Assembly: GCA_947451475.1 (NCBI GenBank)
Contig: CANFZC010000002.1
Coordinates: 1 to 64,000, forward strand
DNA length: 64,000 nucleotides
Reading direction: 5' to 3'
Source of the DNA: Flavobacteriaceae bacterium
Lineage (GTDB): Bacteria > Bacteroidota > Bacteroidia > Flavobacteriales > Flavobacteriaceae
Position 1 is the first letter of the stretch; each line of letters begins with the position of its first letter. This document shows positions 1 to 7,227 of this stretch, in pieces. The notes beneath the pieces are model-generated. The model was not told the origin of the DNA and ran no database searches. It worked only from the letters and a program-made list of their open reading frames with translations. The translations under genes were made by a program, and so were the position numbers.

Positions 1-381
1 GACATAAGGTTTTTTATTGGCTGGAATCGTAAATTCAGTCTCCTCCCCTGATTTCGTTTCGGATAAGAGTCCGGCAATTTCTTCTCTTAGAATAAGATTT
101 AATTCGTCAGTGCCCAAGTATTTATCATTGGCTACGCGCTCTTCTATGCGGGTGATGATTTTCAAGGTCGTTTGAACTCCTACATCGGAAGATACAAGAA
201 CTTCTTCAAGGTTATCTAAAACTTCATCATCTACTTTTGATTTACCGGCAACTGCTTTGGTTAGTTTGGCAAAAAACGAAGATTTGGATTGCTCTAATCC
301 TTTGTCTAAGGATTGTTTAGCCTCTTCGCTTATAATGGGGTCTTTTTTTTCGGAGGAAAATATTCTTTTGAAAAAACTCAT
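1..381 (-). CDS. ftsY: FtsY, signal recognition particle receptor (N-terminal part)
   Basis: FtsY is the GTPase that docks the signal recognition particle with its nascent chain at the inner membrane. Only the first 127 residues lie in the window; the NG GTPase domain is cut off by the left edge. The visible protein starts MSFFKRIFSSEKKDP and continues into the helical N domain (LDNLEEVLVSSDVGVQTT), which is typical of the SRP GTPase N domain. The charged A region seen in longer FtsY proteins is short here. It has its own -7 element (446-453) downstream of the terminator of the ribosomal protein unit, so it is probably transcribed separately. Identification rests on the N domain only. Confidence 0.88.
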   Translation of the reverse strand, partial: MSFFKRIFSSEKKDPIISEEAKQSLDKGLEQSKSSFFAKLTKAVAGKSKVDDEVLDNLEEVLVSSDVGVQTTLKIITRIEERVANDKYLGTDELNLILREEIAGLLSETKSGEETEFTIPANKKPYV

Positions 382-445
382 TTTAAATTCGGGATTAAGG
401 AATTAGGAATTAGGATTATACCTAATACTTAATATATAACGAGGA

Positions 446-453
446 CAAATATA
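446..453 (-). promoter_or_regulatory. -7 element of ftsY
   Basis: The minus strand reads TATATTTG, a full match to the Bacteroidota -7 consensus TAnnTTTG. It lies just after the terminator hairpin at 462-489 and about 65 bases before the ftsY start codon. I see no clear TTG at the expected upstream distance. Confidence 0.5.
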
Positions 454-461
454 AAAATAAA

Positions 462-489
462 AAAGCTACTTTCTAGTGAAAGTAGCTTT
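462..489 (-). terminator. Terminator after DUF4295 gene
   Basis: A perfect 12-bp stem (AAAGCTACTTTC with its complement) closes a 4-base loop TAGT. On the minus strand it is followed by a T-rich run, so it should end the rpmB-rpmG-DUF4295 transcript before ftsY. Confidence 0.85.
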
Positions 490-509
490 GATATATAGAG
501 TTTGTTGAA

Positions 510-662
510 TTATTTCTTGTTAAGGAAACTATCTACTTCTTCTGGAGTCATAATGCTTTCAACGAAAGTATATGCACCTGTTTTAGGAGATTTAACCATC
601 TTGATTGCTTTGGTTAATCTTTTAGAAGAAGTTTGTAACGTTGCAACGGTCTTTTTTGCCAT
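510..662 (-). CDS. DUF4295 family small basic protein
   Basis: This is a 50-residue basic protein that begins MAKKTVATLQTSSKRLTKAIK and ends VDSFLNKK. It matches the DUF4295 family, which in Bacteroidota sits directly after the genes for ribosomal proteins L28 and L33. Size, basic charge and position suggest a ribosome-associated or small ribosomal protein, but that role is an inference. It is the last gene of the unit starting at rpmB and is followed by a strong terminator. The reading frame on the opposite strand over the same bases is a shadow. Confidence 0.85.
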   Translation of the reverse strand: MAKKTVATLQTSSKRLTKAIKMVKSPKTGAYTFVESIMTPEEVDSFLNKK

Positions 663-698
663 GATTCAAATGTTATTTAGATTTATAAAAATCTCTAA

Positions 699-881
699 TT
701 ATTTAATCTCTTTATGAACAGTCATTCTCTTTAAGATTGGATTAAATTTCTTAATCTCTAATCTATCTGGAGTGTTCTTTTTGTTTTTGTTTGTGATGTA
801 ACGAGAAGTACCAGGTAGCCCTGTTCCTTTGTGCTCAGTACACTCTAAAATAACTTGTATTCTATTACCTTTCTTTGCCAT
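699..881 (-). CDS. rpmG: 50S ribosomal protein L33
   Basis: L33 is a small protein of the large ribosomal subunit near the E site. The 60-residue product starts [16 protein letters not shown] and carries the L33 core [29 protein letters not shown]. It has only one cysteine, so it is a zinc-free (C-minus) form. It lies 26 bases after rpmB and 36 bases before the DUF4295 gene, consistent with one transcript. Confidence 0.96.
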   Translation of the reverse strand: MAKKGNRIQVILECTEHKGTGLPGTSRYITNKNKKNTPDRLEIKKFNPILKRMTVHKEIK

Positions 882-907
882 CTTACTTTATTTTTTACTG
901 GAATAGA

Positions 908-1144
908 TTATTTAATAAATCCTTCAACTCTTGCTTTTTTCAAAACAGCAGCCAATCCATTTTTATTGATTGTTTTAATTGTAGACGCAGCTACTCTTAG
1001 CGTAATCCATCTGTCTTCTTCAGCAAGATAGAAACGTTTTTTAACTAAGTTAACAGAAAATTTTCTCTTAGTTTTGTTCATAGCGTGAGAAACGTTATTT
1101 CCTACCATCGCTCTTTTACCTGTAAGGTCACAAACTCTTGACAT
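908..1144 (-). CDS. rpmB: 50S ribosomal protein L28
   Basis: L28 is a component of the large ribosomal subunit. The 78-residue product begins [21 protein letters not shown] and contains the L28 segment [26 protein letters not shown]. It is the first gene of the rpmB-rpmG-DUF4295 unit and has a well-formed promoter directly upstream. No zinc-binding CxxC pair is present. Confidence 0.96.
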   Translation of the reverse strand: MSRVCDLTGKRAMVGNNVSHAMNKTKRKFSVNLVKKRFYLAEEDRWITLRVAASTIKTINKNGLAAVLKKARVEGFIK

Positions 1145-1180
1145 TATGCTTTTCTTTTATCGTTATTCAATTCGAGGGTG

Positions 1181-1211
1181 CAAACTTAAGCAAAATTTAT
1201 TGTAGTAACAA
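1181..1211 (-). promoter_or_regulatory. Promoter of rpmB-rpmG-DUF4295
   Basis: On the minus strand a TTG (1209-1211) is followed after 20 bases by TAAGTTTG (1181-1188), a full match to the TTG / TAnnTTTG pattern of Bacteroidota housekeeping promoters. The leader to the rpmB start is about 30 bases. The -33 part lies only a few bases beyond the end of the upstream cinA-like gene. Confidence 0.75.
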
Positions 1212-1216
1212 AAAAA

Positions 1217-2473
1217 TTATCGCAGATTTTTTAAAATTTCTTTACGCAAAATTTCCAAAGCTTTATTTGCTGTTCTATCTATCACTTTTTCACGGGGTTG
1301 ACCAAAATTAAAACCCTCAACTATTACTTCCCCATTTGGCTTAGCCAAGGCAATAAACACCTCCCCTATTCCTGAATCCCCTATTTCTTTTCCAGGACCA
1401 GCATTTCCGGTGGTTGCTATTGCATAATCTGTCTTCATTATTCTTTGCACACCGAGAGCCATTTGGGTTGCCACTTCAGCACTTACCACACCGTAATTTC
1501 TAATCATATCAACGTGCAATCCTAGGACATCTACCTTGACATTCTCTGCGTAGCTCACAACGCTTCCTTTGAAATAATTTGAAGCTCCTGGAATGGAAGT
1601 TAACAGCTGTGCAATTTTGCCACCTGTACAACTTTCAGCTGTTGAAACGGTTTGTTGTTGACTAAAGAGAAGTTTACCGACTTCGTTTTCGATGGTTTCC
1701 CCTTCATCAAAACCCACAATTATATCATGAATTATTTTGGTTAATGATGTAACATTTTCTTCGATTGCATTTTCTAAAACTTCTTTTATGAGGCCCCTTG
1801 CTGTTAATCGCAATCGAACTCTTCCGGGATTGGGTAAATAGGCCAATTTAATGAATGCTGGTAAATTATTCTCCCAATCTTCAATGCGCTCAGCAATACG
1901 ACTCTCTCCTTGACCATAGGTCAGTATCGTCTTATGCATGATGAAAGGCCTATTGTATTCTTTTACTACTTTGGGAATGATCACATTATCCACTATATCC
2001 TTCATTTCATAGGGCACACCTGGTAAAGAAATATAGACGGTGTTTTCCTTTTTCATCCACATACCCGGAGCTGTTCCCAAGGTATTGAAAAGGACTTGGC
2101 ATTTCGAAGGTACCAGCGCTTGATCTTTGTTTAACTGCGTAATAGGGCGTTTATAAAACCCCTCGATTATTTCGGTCACATGCTTTAAGACGGCTTCATT
2201 GACCACTAAATAATCTTCAAAATAGTCACAAAATGTTTTTTTGGTTATATCGTCTTTAGTGGGGCCTAGGCCTCCTGTTATCACGACCAGATCAACTTTA
2301 TTTTGCAGTAAAGAAAAGGTGTCTAAAATGTGCTTTTTATCATCTGATATGGAGAGCATTTCGTGCGTTTGTACCCCAATCTTATCTAAAGCATTGGCAA
2401 TATAGCTCGAGTTGGTATCTACAATTTGACCGATTAGAATTTCGTCACCAATAGTAACAATAGCTGCTTTCAT
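1217..2473 (-). CDS. cinA: CinA family nicotinamide mononucleotide deamidase-related protein
   Basis: The protein has the two-part CinA architecture in 418 residues. The N-terminal molybdopterin-binding-like (MoaB/MogA) domain contains [13 protein letters not shown] near residues 66-78, and family members with this domain hydrolyse ADP-ribose or NAD-related pyrophosphates. The C-terminal CinA domain begins around residue 275 with [15 protein letters not shown], the signature of the nicotinamide mononucleotide deamidase PncC. The likely role is recycling of pyridine nucleotides in the cytoplasm. The old link to competence and RecA comes from other phyla and is not supported by this context. 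The gene stands alone, in the same direction as rpmB, with no perfect -7 element found upstream. Confidence 0.92.
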   Translation of the reverse strand: MKAAIVTIGDEILIGQIVDTNSSYIANALDKIGVQTHEMLSISDDKKHILDTFSLLQNKVDLVVITGGLGPTKDDITKKTFCDYFEDYLVVNEAVLKHVTEIIEGFYKRPITQLNKDQALVPSKCQVLFNTLGTAPGMWMKKENTVYISLPGVPYEMKDIVDNVIIPKVVKEYNRPFIMHKTILTYGQGESRIAERIEDWENNLPAFIKLAYLPNPGRVRLRLTARGLIKEVLENAIEENVTSLTKIIHDIIVGFDEGETIENEVGKLLFSQQQTVSTAESCTGGKIAQLLTSIPGASNYFKGSVVSYAENVKVDVLGLHVDMIRNYGVVSAEVATQMALGVQRIMKTDYAIATTGNAGPGKEIGDSGIGEVFIALAKPNGEVIVEGFNFGQPREKVIDRTANKALEILRKEILKNLR

Positions 2474-2623
2474 TTTAATAAAGTTGGCACTACTGAATTT
2501 TGGATATGCAAGATTACAGACCGATAACTATATGATTCAAACACTTTTTTGATAGTGACAGCTATAACCTGAGTTCAATTACAGTAGTTGAATTGAAGTA
2601 AACGTTTGAAGTAAATATAAATA

Positions 2624-2659
2624 AAACAAGGAACTATCTGTACCGACAATTCCTTGTTT
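2624..2659 (-). terminator. Terminator of the exonuclease-FAH-Hpt operon
   Basis: A 10-bp perfect stem (AAACAAGGAA with TTCCTTGTTT) encloses a 16-base loop just after the Hpt gene. The run beyond it on the minus strand is T-rich but interrupted. Confidence 0.65.
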
Positions 2660-2673
2660 CACATATTGTACTA

Positions 2674-3018
2674 CTAAATTTCGAAATCTTTTTTAATTTC
2701 TTTTACTGCCTTTTCTACTTGGCTTTGAATGCTTTGAAAAGTATCCACTATTTCTTTGCGTTTACCTTCTCTTTTGGTCCACGCTTCGACCTGAAGAATT
2801 TCTTCAAAGGCCACACTCATTCCTAATAAATCCAATGTTGGTTTTATTTTATGAGCATAAGAATAGGCTAGTTTATAATCTTTAGTTTTAATTCCTAGGT
2901 CAATTTGTTCCATGTCTAGAGGGACTTCTGTAACAAATAAAGTGATGATTTGCATAACAAATTCAGGGTCATTATCTGAAAGTGCATATACTTTAGCGAG
3001 GTTGTAGTTTATTGCCAT
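2674..3018 (-). CDS. Orphan Hpt domain phosphotransfer protein
   Basis: This 114-residue helical protein matches the Hpt fold. The segment AYSYAHKIKPTLDLLGM places the likely phosphorylated histidine at residue 56, in the position of the usual HxLKG motif, with KPT replacing KGS. Such proteins shuttle phosphate between a hybrid kinase receiver and a response regulator. It overlaps the preceding FAH gene by one base (TAATG), so translation is probably coupled. No kinase or regulator is adjacent. The hybrid kinase at 41552-45505 ends in a receiver and lacks its own Hpt, so it is a possible partner, but this is inference. Confidence 0.8.
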   Translation of the reverse strand: MAINYNLAKVYALSDNDPEFVMQIITLFVTEVPLDMEQIDLGIKTKDYKLAYSYAHKIKPTLDLLGMSVAFEEILQVEAWTKREGKRKEIVDTFQSIQSQVEKAVKEIKKDFEI

Positions 3019-3629
3019 TATTTAATTTGTAATCTTAATACTTTTTTATTTTCTATAAAACCTTCTAACACATCGCCAGGTTTAACTTTGGCAACGCCTT
3101 CGGGTGTTCCCGTATATATAATGTCGCCTTTTTTAAGTGTGAAAAATTGAGATACATAAGCGATAATTTCATCAATTTTCCAGAGCATGTGACTGGTATT
3201 TCCTTTTTGAACGGTTTCTCCTTTGTTGGTCAACTCAAAAGTAATATTTTCAACCGAAACAAAATCATTTTTCGGAAGAAATTCACCAATTATCGCTGAA
3301 CCGTCAAAAGCTTTTGCTTTTTCCCAAGGTAGGCCTTTTTCTTTTAATTTATTTTGAATATCACGGGCCGTAAAATCAATTCCTAGTCCTATTTCATCAT
3401 AATATTTATGAGCGAATTTGGCATCAATATATTTTCCTACTTTATTTATTTTGACTAAGATTTCAACTTCGTGATGAATTTCGTCACTGAACTCCGGTAT
3501 CACGAAAGGTGTTTTGCTTGGTAATATAGCAGTGTCTGGCTTCATGAAAATAACGGGTTCCTCTGGACGCTCGTTATTGAGTTCTGTTATGTGATTAACA
3601 TAATTTCTTCCGATGCAAATGATTTTCAT
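3018..3629 (-). CDS. Fumarylacetoacetate hydrolase family protein
   Basis: The 203-residue protein belongs to the FAH superfamily of C-C bond hydrolases and decarboxylases acting on acylpyruvates and related oxoacids. It contains the metal-site segment DEIHHEVEILVKI, the GLGIDFTARDIQNK segment and the C-terminal YTGTPEGVAKVKPGD motif typical of the FAHD1-like branch. Length fits the short acylpyruvase or oxaloacetate decarboxylase type. It is the middle gene of a minus-strand operon, 35 bases after the exonuclease gene and overlapping the Hpt gene. The substrate cannot be read from the sequence. Confidence 0.9.
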   Translation of the reverse strand: MKIICIGRNYVNHITELNNERPEEPVIFMKPDTAILPSKTPFVIPEFSDEIHHEVEILVKINKVGKYIDAKFAHKYYDEIGLGIDFTARDIQNKLKEKGLPWEKAKAFDGSAIIGEFLPKNDFVSVENITFELTNKGETVQKGNTSHMLWKIDEIIAYVSQFFTLKKGDIIYTGTPEGVAKVKPGDVLEGFIENKKVLRLQIK

Positions 3630-3664
3630 AGAAATAGAAACAATTTGTACTTTACTAACCCTAC

Positions 3665-4441
3665 TTAATTGAATTTATTATTCAGTTTTCTTAGTTTTAG
3701 ACCGGTTAATACTTTCTTGGTGTATAAGGGAAATTCAGCGTTTTGAATCCAACCAAAATACCCAGGTTCTTTATCTAAAACTTCGTCTACCAATACTCCT
3801 TTATGTTTGCCAAAAGTAAAAATCTCTTGACCTTCGGCATTAAGAGCGATAAAACCTGCGAAGTCAACCGATTTTTTACGGGTAGTGAATTCAGAAAGCG
3901 TTTTCATATCGTTTTCTAAATCCGCATAACGATCAAGTTGTGCTTTAAGTATTTCATAGGTTGCCATGGTATCGGCTTCGGCACTGTGCGCATTTTCTAA
4001 ACTTTCATTACAATAAAATTTATAGGCTGCGCTGAGTGTTCGTTCTTCTTTTTTATGAAAGATGGTTTGCACATCTACAGACACACGATTTTTCATATCA
4101 AAATCAACTTCTGCTCGCAACAATTCTTCTGCTAACAGCGGGATATCAAATCGGTCGGAATTAAAGCCTGCTAAATCCGAGTCTTTAATCATATTGTGTA
4201 CCTGTCCCGCCAACTCTTTAAAAGTAGGTTCATTGGCTACCTTTTCATTGGTAATACCATGCACCGCTGTTGACTGAGGAGGAATTGGAATTGTAGGGTT
4301 GACAAGCCACGTTTTGCTTTCCTTATTTCCGTTAGGGAAGACTTTAAAAATCGATATTTCGACAATTCTATCTTTAGCCACTTCAATGCCAGTGGTTTCC
4401 AAATCAAAAAAGCAAATAGGTCGGTTGAGTTTTAATTCCAT
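3665..4441 (-). CDS. DEDDh 3'-5' exonuclease, DnaQ-like
   Basis: The protein (258 residues) has the exonuclease fold of the DNA polymerase III epsilon subunit. Motif Exo I is FFDLETTGIE (Asp12, Glu14), Exo II is in AGFNSDRFDIPLL, and Exo III is NAHSAEADTMATYEI, giving the DEDDh set of catalytic acids and histidine. The extra C-terminal region of about 80 residues, with GFIALNAEGQEIFTFGKHKG, is found in Bacteroidota homologues and its role is unknown. It acts on DNA or RNA 3' ends in the cytoplasm; whether it proofreads or processes RNA cannot be decided. It leads the operon with the FAH and Hpt genes. Confidence 0.9.
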   Translation of the reverse strand: MELKLNRPICFFDLETTGIEVAKDRIVEISIFKVFPNGNKESKTWLVNPTIPIPPQSTAVHGITNEKVANEPTFKELAGQVHNMIKDSDLAGFNSDRFDIPLLAEELLRAEVDFDMKNRVSVDVQTIFHKKEERTLSAAYKFYCNESLENAHSAEADTMATYEILKAQLDRYADLENDMKTLSEFTTRKKSVDFAGFIALNAEGQEIFTFGKHKGVLVDEVLDKEPGYFGWIQNAEFPLYTKKVLTGLKLRKLNNKFN

Positions 4442-4458
4442 GATATACTGTTAGCCGA

Positions 4459-4466
4459 CAAATATA
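4459..4466 (-). promoter_or_regulatory. -7 element of exonuclease operon
   Basis: The minus strand reads TATATTTG, a full TAnnTTTG match, 17 bases before the exonuclease start codon. No well-spaced TTG was found. Confidence 0.55.
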
Positions 4467-4527
4467 AAATATTGCGATTACCGTTAATCGATAATTACAA
4501 AAGTTTTATGATTTTTTTTAAACAAAA

Positions 4528-4552
4528 AACCCTTTCCGTATAGGAAAGGGTT
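4528..4552 (-). terminator. Terminator of the E2 gene
   Basis: A 10-bp perfect GC-containing stem (AACCCTTTCC with GGAAAGGGTT) closes a 5-base loop and is followed on the minus strand by a T-rich tract, directly after the E2 stop codon. Confidence 0.88.
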
Positions 4553-4571
4553 GATTTATAATTCTTTGTAA

Positions 4572-5870
4572 TTAATACTCTCTATTCGCATCGAATGCTT
4601 CTAGATATTCGGCAACTCGTTTTACAAAGCTTCCTCCTAGGGCACCGTCTACTACTCTATGGTCATAACTGTGGGACAAGAACATTTTTTGACGGATACC
4701 TATGAAGTCGCCTTCAGGTGTTTCTATTACTGCAGGCACTTTTCTAATGGCTCCTAAGGCTAGGATTCCTACCTGCGGTTGGTTGATGATAGGCGTTCCA
4801 AAAACCGACCCAAAAGTCCCAACATTAGTCACAGTGTACGTTCCGCCTTGGGTATCGTCTGGTTTTAATTTACCGGCTTTAGCACGGTTTCCTAAATCGT
4901 TTACCGCTTTGGCCATACCTACTAAGTTTAATTGGTCGGCATTCTTAATTACGGGTACAATTAGGTTTCCATTAGGTAGGGCTGCTGCCATACCTAGGTT
5001 AATATTTTTGCGTTTGATGATGAATTCACCATCCACTGAAATGTTCATTCCGGGGAAGTCTTTTAATGCTTTGGCCACTGCTTCCATGAAGATTGGGGTA
5101 AAGGTTAGTTTTTCACCTTCGCGTTTTTCGAAGGCATTCTTAACACGGTCTCTCCATTTAACGATGTTGGTTACATCCACTTCGATAAACGATTGCACGT
5201 GAGCAGAAGTTTGAACGGATGCTACCATATAACCCGAAATCAGTTTACGCATTCGGTCCATTTCCACAATCTCATCTCCGCCGTTAACGGATACTGGTAC
5301 TGATTGAGCAGCAACAGGAGCCGTTGGAGCCGGTTTAGCCACTGCAACTGGAGATGCAACCACGGGTTGGTTTCCTCTATTTTTAATGTAATTTAGAATA
5401 TCTTCTTTGGTAACTCTTCCGTCTTTACCAGAACCTGTTATGCTTTCTAATTCAGCTATTGAAATCCCTTCAGCTGTTGCAATGTTTTTCACTAAAGGAG
5501 AGAAGAATTTGTCTGATGCTTTAAAATCGGCTGGTGAGGCAGTATCAACAGCTACTTCAACGGTCTTAGCTACTTCAGCTGCCGGTGCAGCAACTTCTTG
5601 CACTGCAGGAGCTGCAGCAACACTACCTCCTTCTGTTTCAATAACAGCAATAGTTTGACCCACTTTTACCACATCATTAACCTGAAATAGTATTTCGGTT
5701 AGCACACCCGAAACTTCACTAGGCACTTCGCTATCTACTTTATCAGTAGCAATTTCCAAAACGGCTTCATCGGCATTAATTGCATCCCCAACGTTTTTTA
5801 ACCAATTCGTAATGGTTGCTTCTGCAACACTCTCACCCATTTTAGGTAATTTCAATTCAAACTTTGCCAT
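4572..5870 (-). CDS. 2-oxo acid dehydrogenase E2 acyltransferase (dihydrolipoamide acyltransferase)
   Basis: The E2 core enzyme of a 2-oxoacid dehydrogenase complex moves an acyl group from lipoyl-lysine to CoA. The 432-residue protein has a lipoyl domain (ATDKVDSEVPS, lysine 44), an Ala/Pro/Val-rich linker, an E3/E1-binding domain around residues 120-160 (GSGKDGRVTKEDIL), a second linker, and a catalytic domain ending SHSYDHRVVDGALGG with His404 and Asp408. Branched-chain, succinyl and acetyl E2 proteins share these features, so the substrate is open; one lipoyl domain and no adjacent E1 or E3 genes argue for a branched-chain or succinyl type. It has its own -7 element and terminator. Confidence 0.92.
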   Translation of the reverse strand: MAKFELKLPKMGESVAEATITNWLKNVGDAINADEAVLEIATDKVDSEVPSEVSGVLTEILFQVNDVVKVGQTIAVIETEGGSVAAAPAVQEVAAPAAEVAKTVEVAVDTASPADFKASDKFFSPLVKNIATAEGISIAELESITGSGKDGRVTKEDILNYIKNRGNQPVVASPVAVAKPAPTAPVAAQSVPVSVNGGDEIVEMDRMRKLISGYMVASVQTSAHVQSFIEVDVTNIVKWRDRVKNAFEKREGEKLTFTPIFMEAVAKALKDFPGMNISVDGEFIIKRKNINLGMAAALPNGNLIVPVIKNADQLNLVGMAKAVNDLGNRAKAGKLKPDDTQGGTYTVTNVGTFGSVFGTPIINQPQVGILALGAIRKVPAVIETPEGDFIGIRQKMFLSHSYDHRVVDGALGGSFVKRVAEYLEAFDANREY

Positions 5871-5907
5871 ATGTGTAAACTAAAGTTGTGTTTTTCTATT
5901 TCGTTTG

Positions 5908-5915
5908 CAAAATTA
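5908..5915 (-). promoter_or_regulatory. -7 element of E2 gene
   Basis: The minus strand reads TAATTTTG, a full TAnnTTTG match, 37 bases upstream of the E2 start codon. Confidence 0.5.
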
Positions 5916-5944
5916 ATAAAAGAAAAAGCGATTTACGTGTTTTT

Positions 5945-7105
5945 CTATAAATTAATTACTTCGCCTCGATCGTTACTACTATTACTTCCTACTATAAAAT
6001 CACTTGCCGTTGGTAACACTTTAAACGTAAACGAGTTGTTGTTATTTTGTTCTAAAAAAGCAATTATTTCTTTATATGAAATTACATTGGCATCCAAAAT
6101 TATCTCGGTCAAACTGCCTTTCGAAATCGATTGCGAAAATACTATTTTTCCGTTTTCTAAAGGTATTCTACTTATCTTTTTTTGGAGTCTCAGAAGCAAC
6201 TTTTCCTTTAAAGGTTCGCTATCAGAGATTAAAATGTAATTCTCAGGCGTTTGCTTTGGCACTGGTTTACCTTGCATTCTTTTAATAAAAGAGAATAAAA
6301 CAATACCTGTTTTCATGAAAAAAGAAAAGAAAAATGACCCTCTAAAATGCTTTTTATAAAAGAATGTCATAGCTTCTTGAAAACGTCTCATGTACGTCCC
6401 ATCTTTAACCGTACTTTCCCCTTTGTAGTGTATAACAGTAGTTCCTGGGAAGTAATAATTCGACTTACCTTTCTGTAGCGCCCTATAGCTCAAATCAATA
6501 TCATCAGAATACATGAAACAATTTTCATCAAACCCACCCATATCATTATACAATTCCCGTTTCATTATCATAAAAGCCCCAACCAGTATTTCTACTTCAC
6601 CCGTTTCATTTTCGTTCAAAGATTGAGCGTAATATTTATTAAACAAGGTTATGTTTGGAAACCATTTATACAAACTAAAGATTTTGGTGAACGCCACCCA
6701 AGGTGTTGGGATACTACGTTTGCTTTCGGGCAGAAAGGCACCGGTCCCGTCTATTAGTTTGCATCCAACAATACCCAAATTATTTCGCTTTTGGGCGAAT
6801 GCCAAAACTTTTTCAAAGGTATCTTCGGCAACCACAGTATCTGGATTTAAAATACAAATATATTCCCCTTTCGCCTGTGCAACGCCTATGTTATTCCCCT
6901 TGGGAAATCCCACATTATCTTTATTTTGAATTAGCTTGATATTAGGAAAATACGATTGCATCATAGCACAACTATCGTCTGAAGAATTGTTATCGACAAC
7001 AATAATTTCGGCCTCCAAGTTTTGAATGGCTTTTTGAACGCTTGCCACACACAACTCTAAAAAGTAGCGCACATTATAATTAAGGATGATGACCGATAGT
7101 TGCAT
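5945..7105 (-). CDS. Glycosyltransferase family 2 protein
   Basis: This 386-residue protein is an inverting GT-A glycosyltransferase. It shows the nucleotide-sugar site IIVVDNNSSDDS near residues 34-45, NPDTV near residue 91, and the DDIDLSYRALQKG motif with the acidic pair near residue 200. The overall layout, including LVGAFMIMKRELYNDMGGFDE, matches the rhamnosyltransferase-like group used in cell-surface polysaccharide or lipid glycosylation. A weakly hydrophobic stretch follows (FFFSFFMKTGIVLFSFIKR), and the last 90 residues form an extra domain I do not recognise. It stands alone, divergent from the ABC-F gene. A -7 element lies only four bases before the start codon. Confidence 0.88.
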   Translation of the reverse strand: MQLSVIILNYNVRYFLELCVASVQKAIQNLEAEIIVVDNNSSDDSCAMMQSYFPNIKLIQNKDNVGFPKGNNIGVAQAKGEYICILNPDTVVAEDTFEKVLAFAQKRNNLGIVGCKLIDGTGAFLPESKRSIPTPWVAFTKIFSLYKWFPNITLFNKYYAQSLNENETGEVEILVGAFMIMKRELYNDMGGFDENCFMYSDDIDLSYRALQKGKSNYYFPGTTVIHYKGESTVKDGTYMRRFQEAMTFFYKKHFRGSFFFSFFMKTGIVLFSFIKRMQGKPVPKQTPENYILISDSEPLKEKLLLRLQKKISRIPLENGKIVFSQSISKGSLTEIILDANVISYKEIIAFLEQNNNNSFTFKVLPTASDFIVGSNSSNDRGEVINL

Positions 7106-7109
7106 GGGA

Positions 7110-7117
7110 CAAATATA
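7110..7117 (-). promoter_or_regulatory. -7 element abutting the GT2 start codon
   Basis: The minus strand reads TATATTTG, ending four bases before the ATG at 7105. Transcription would begin at or next to the start codon, so the mRNA could be leaderless. Confidence 0.45.
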
Positions 7118-7180
7118 CTAGATTGTTGGATTTCTAGACGGCTAGATTTTTAGATTTTAAAAGCATCAGTATAACAAACA

Positions 7181-7211
7181 TTGTTTTGTGCCTGGCAATG
7201 ACTTACTTTTG
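7181..7211 (+). promoter_or_regulatory. Promoter of the ABC-F gene
   Basis: TTG (7181-7183) is followed after 20 bases by TACTTTTG (7204-7211), matching both Bacteroidota promoter elements. Its position decides the start codon: the ATG at 7186 lies inside the promoter, so the GTG at 7228 is the likely start. Confidence 0.72.
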
Positions 7212-7227
7212 CACAAAATTATTACTT

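Noticed and set aside
502..717. 71-codon plus-strand frame over the DUF4295 gene
   Set aside because: The minus strand encodes the conserved 50-residue protein in the expected operon; the plus frame has no support.
4702..5202. 166-codon plus-strand open frame opposite the E2 gene
   Set aside because: It lies fully antisense to a well-supported gene and shows no domain or start context; a shadow frame caused by codon bias.
7186..7227. Longer ATG start for the ABC-F gene
   Set aside because: It falls inside the TTG / TACTTTTG promoter, so it would be upstream of the transcript start.
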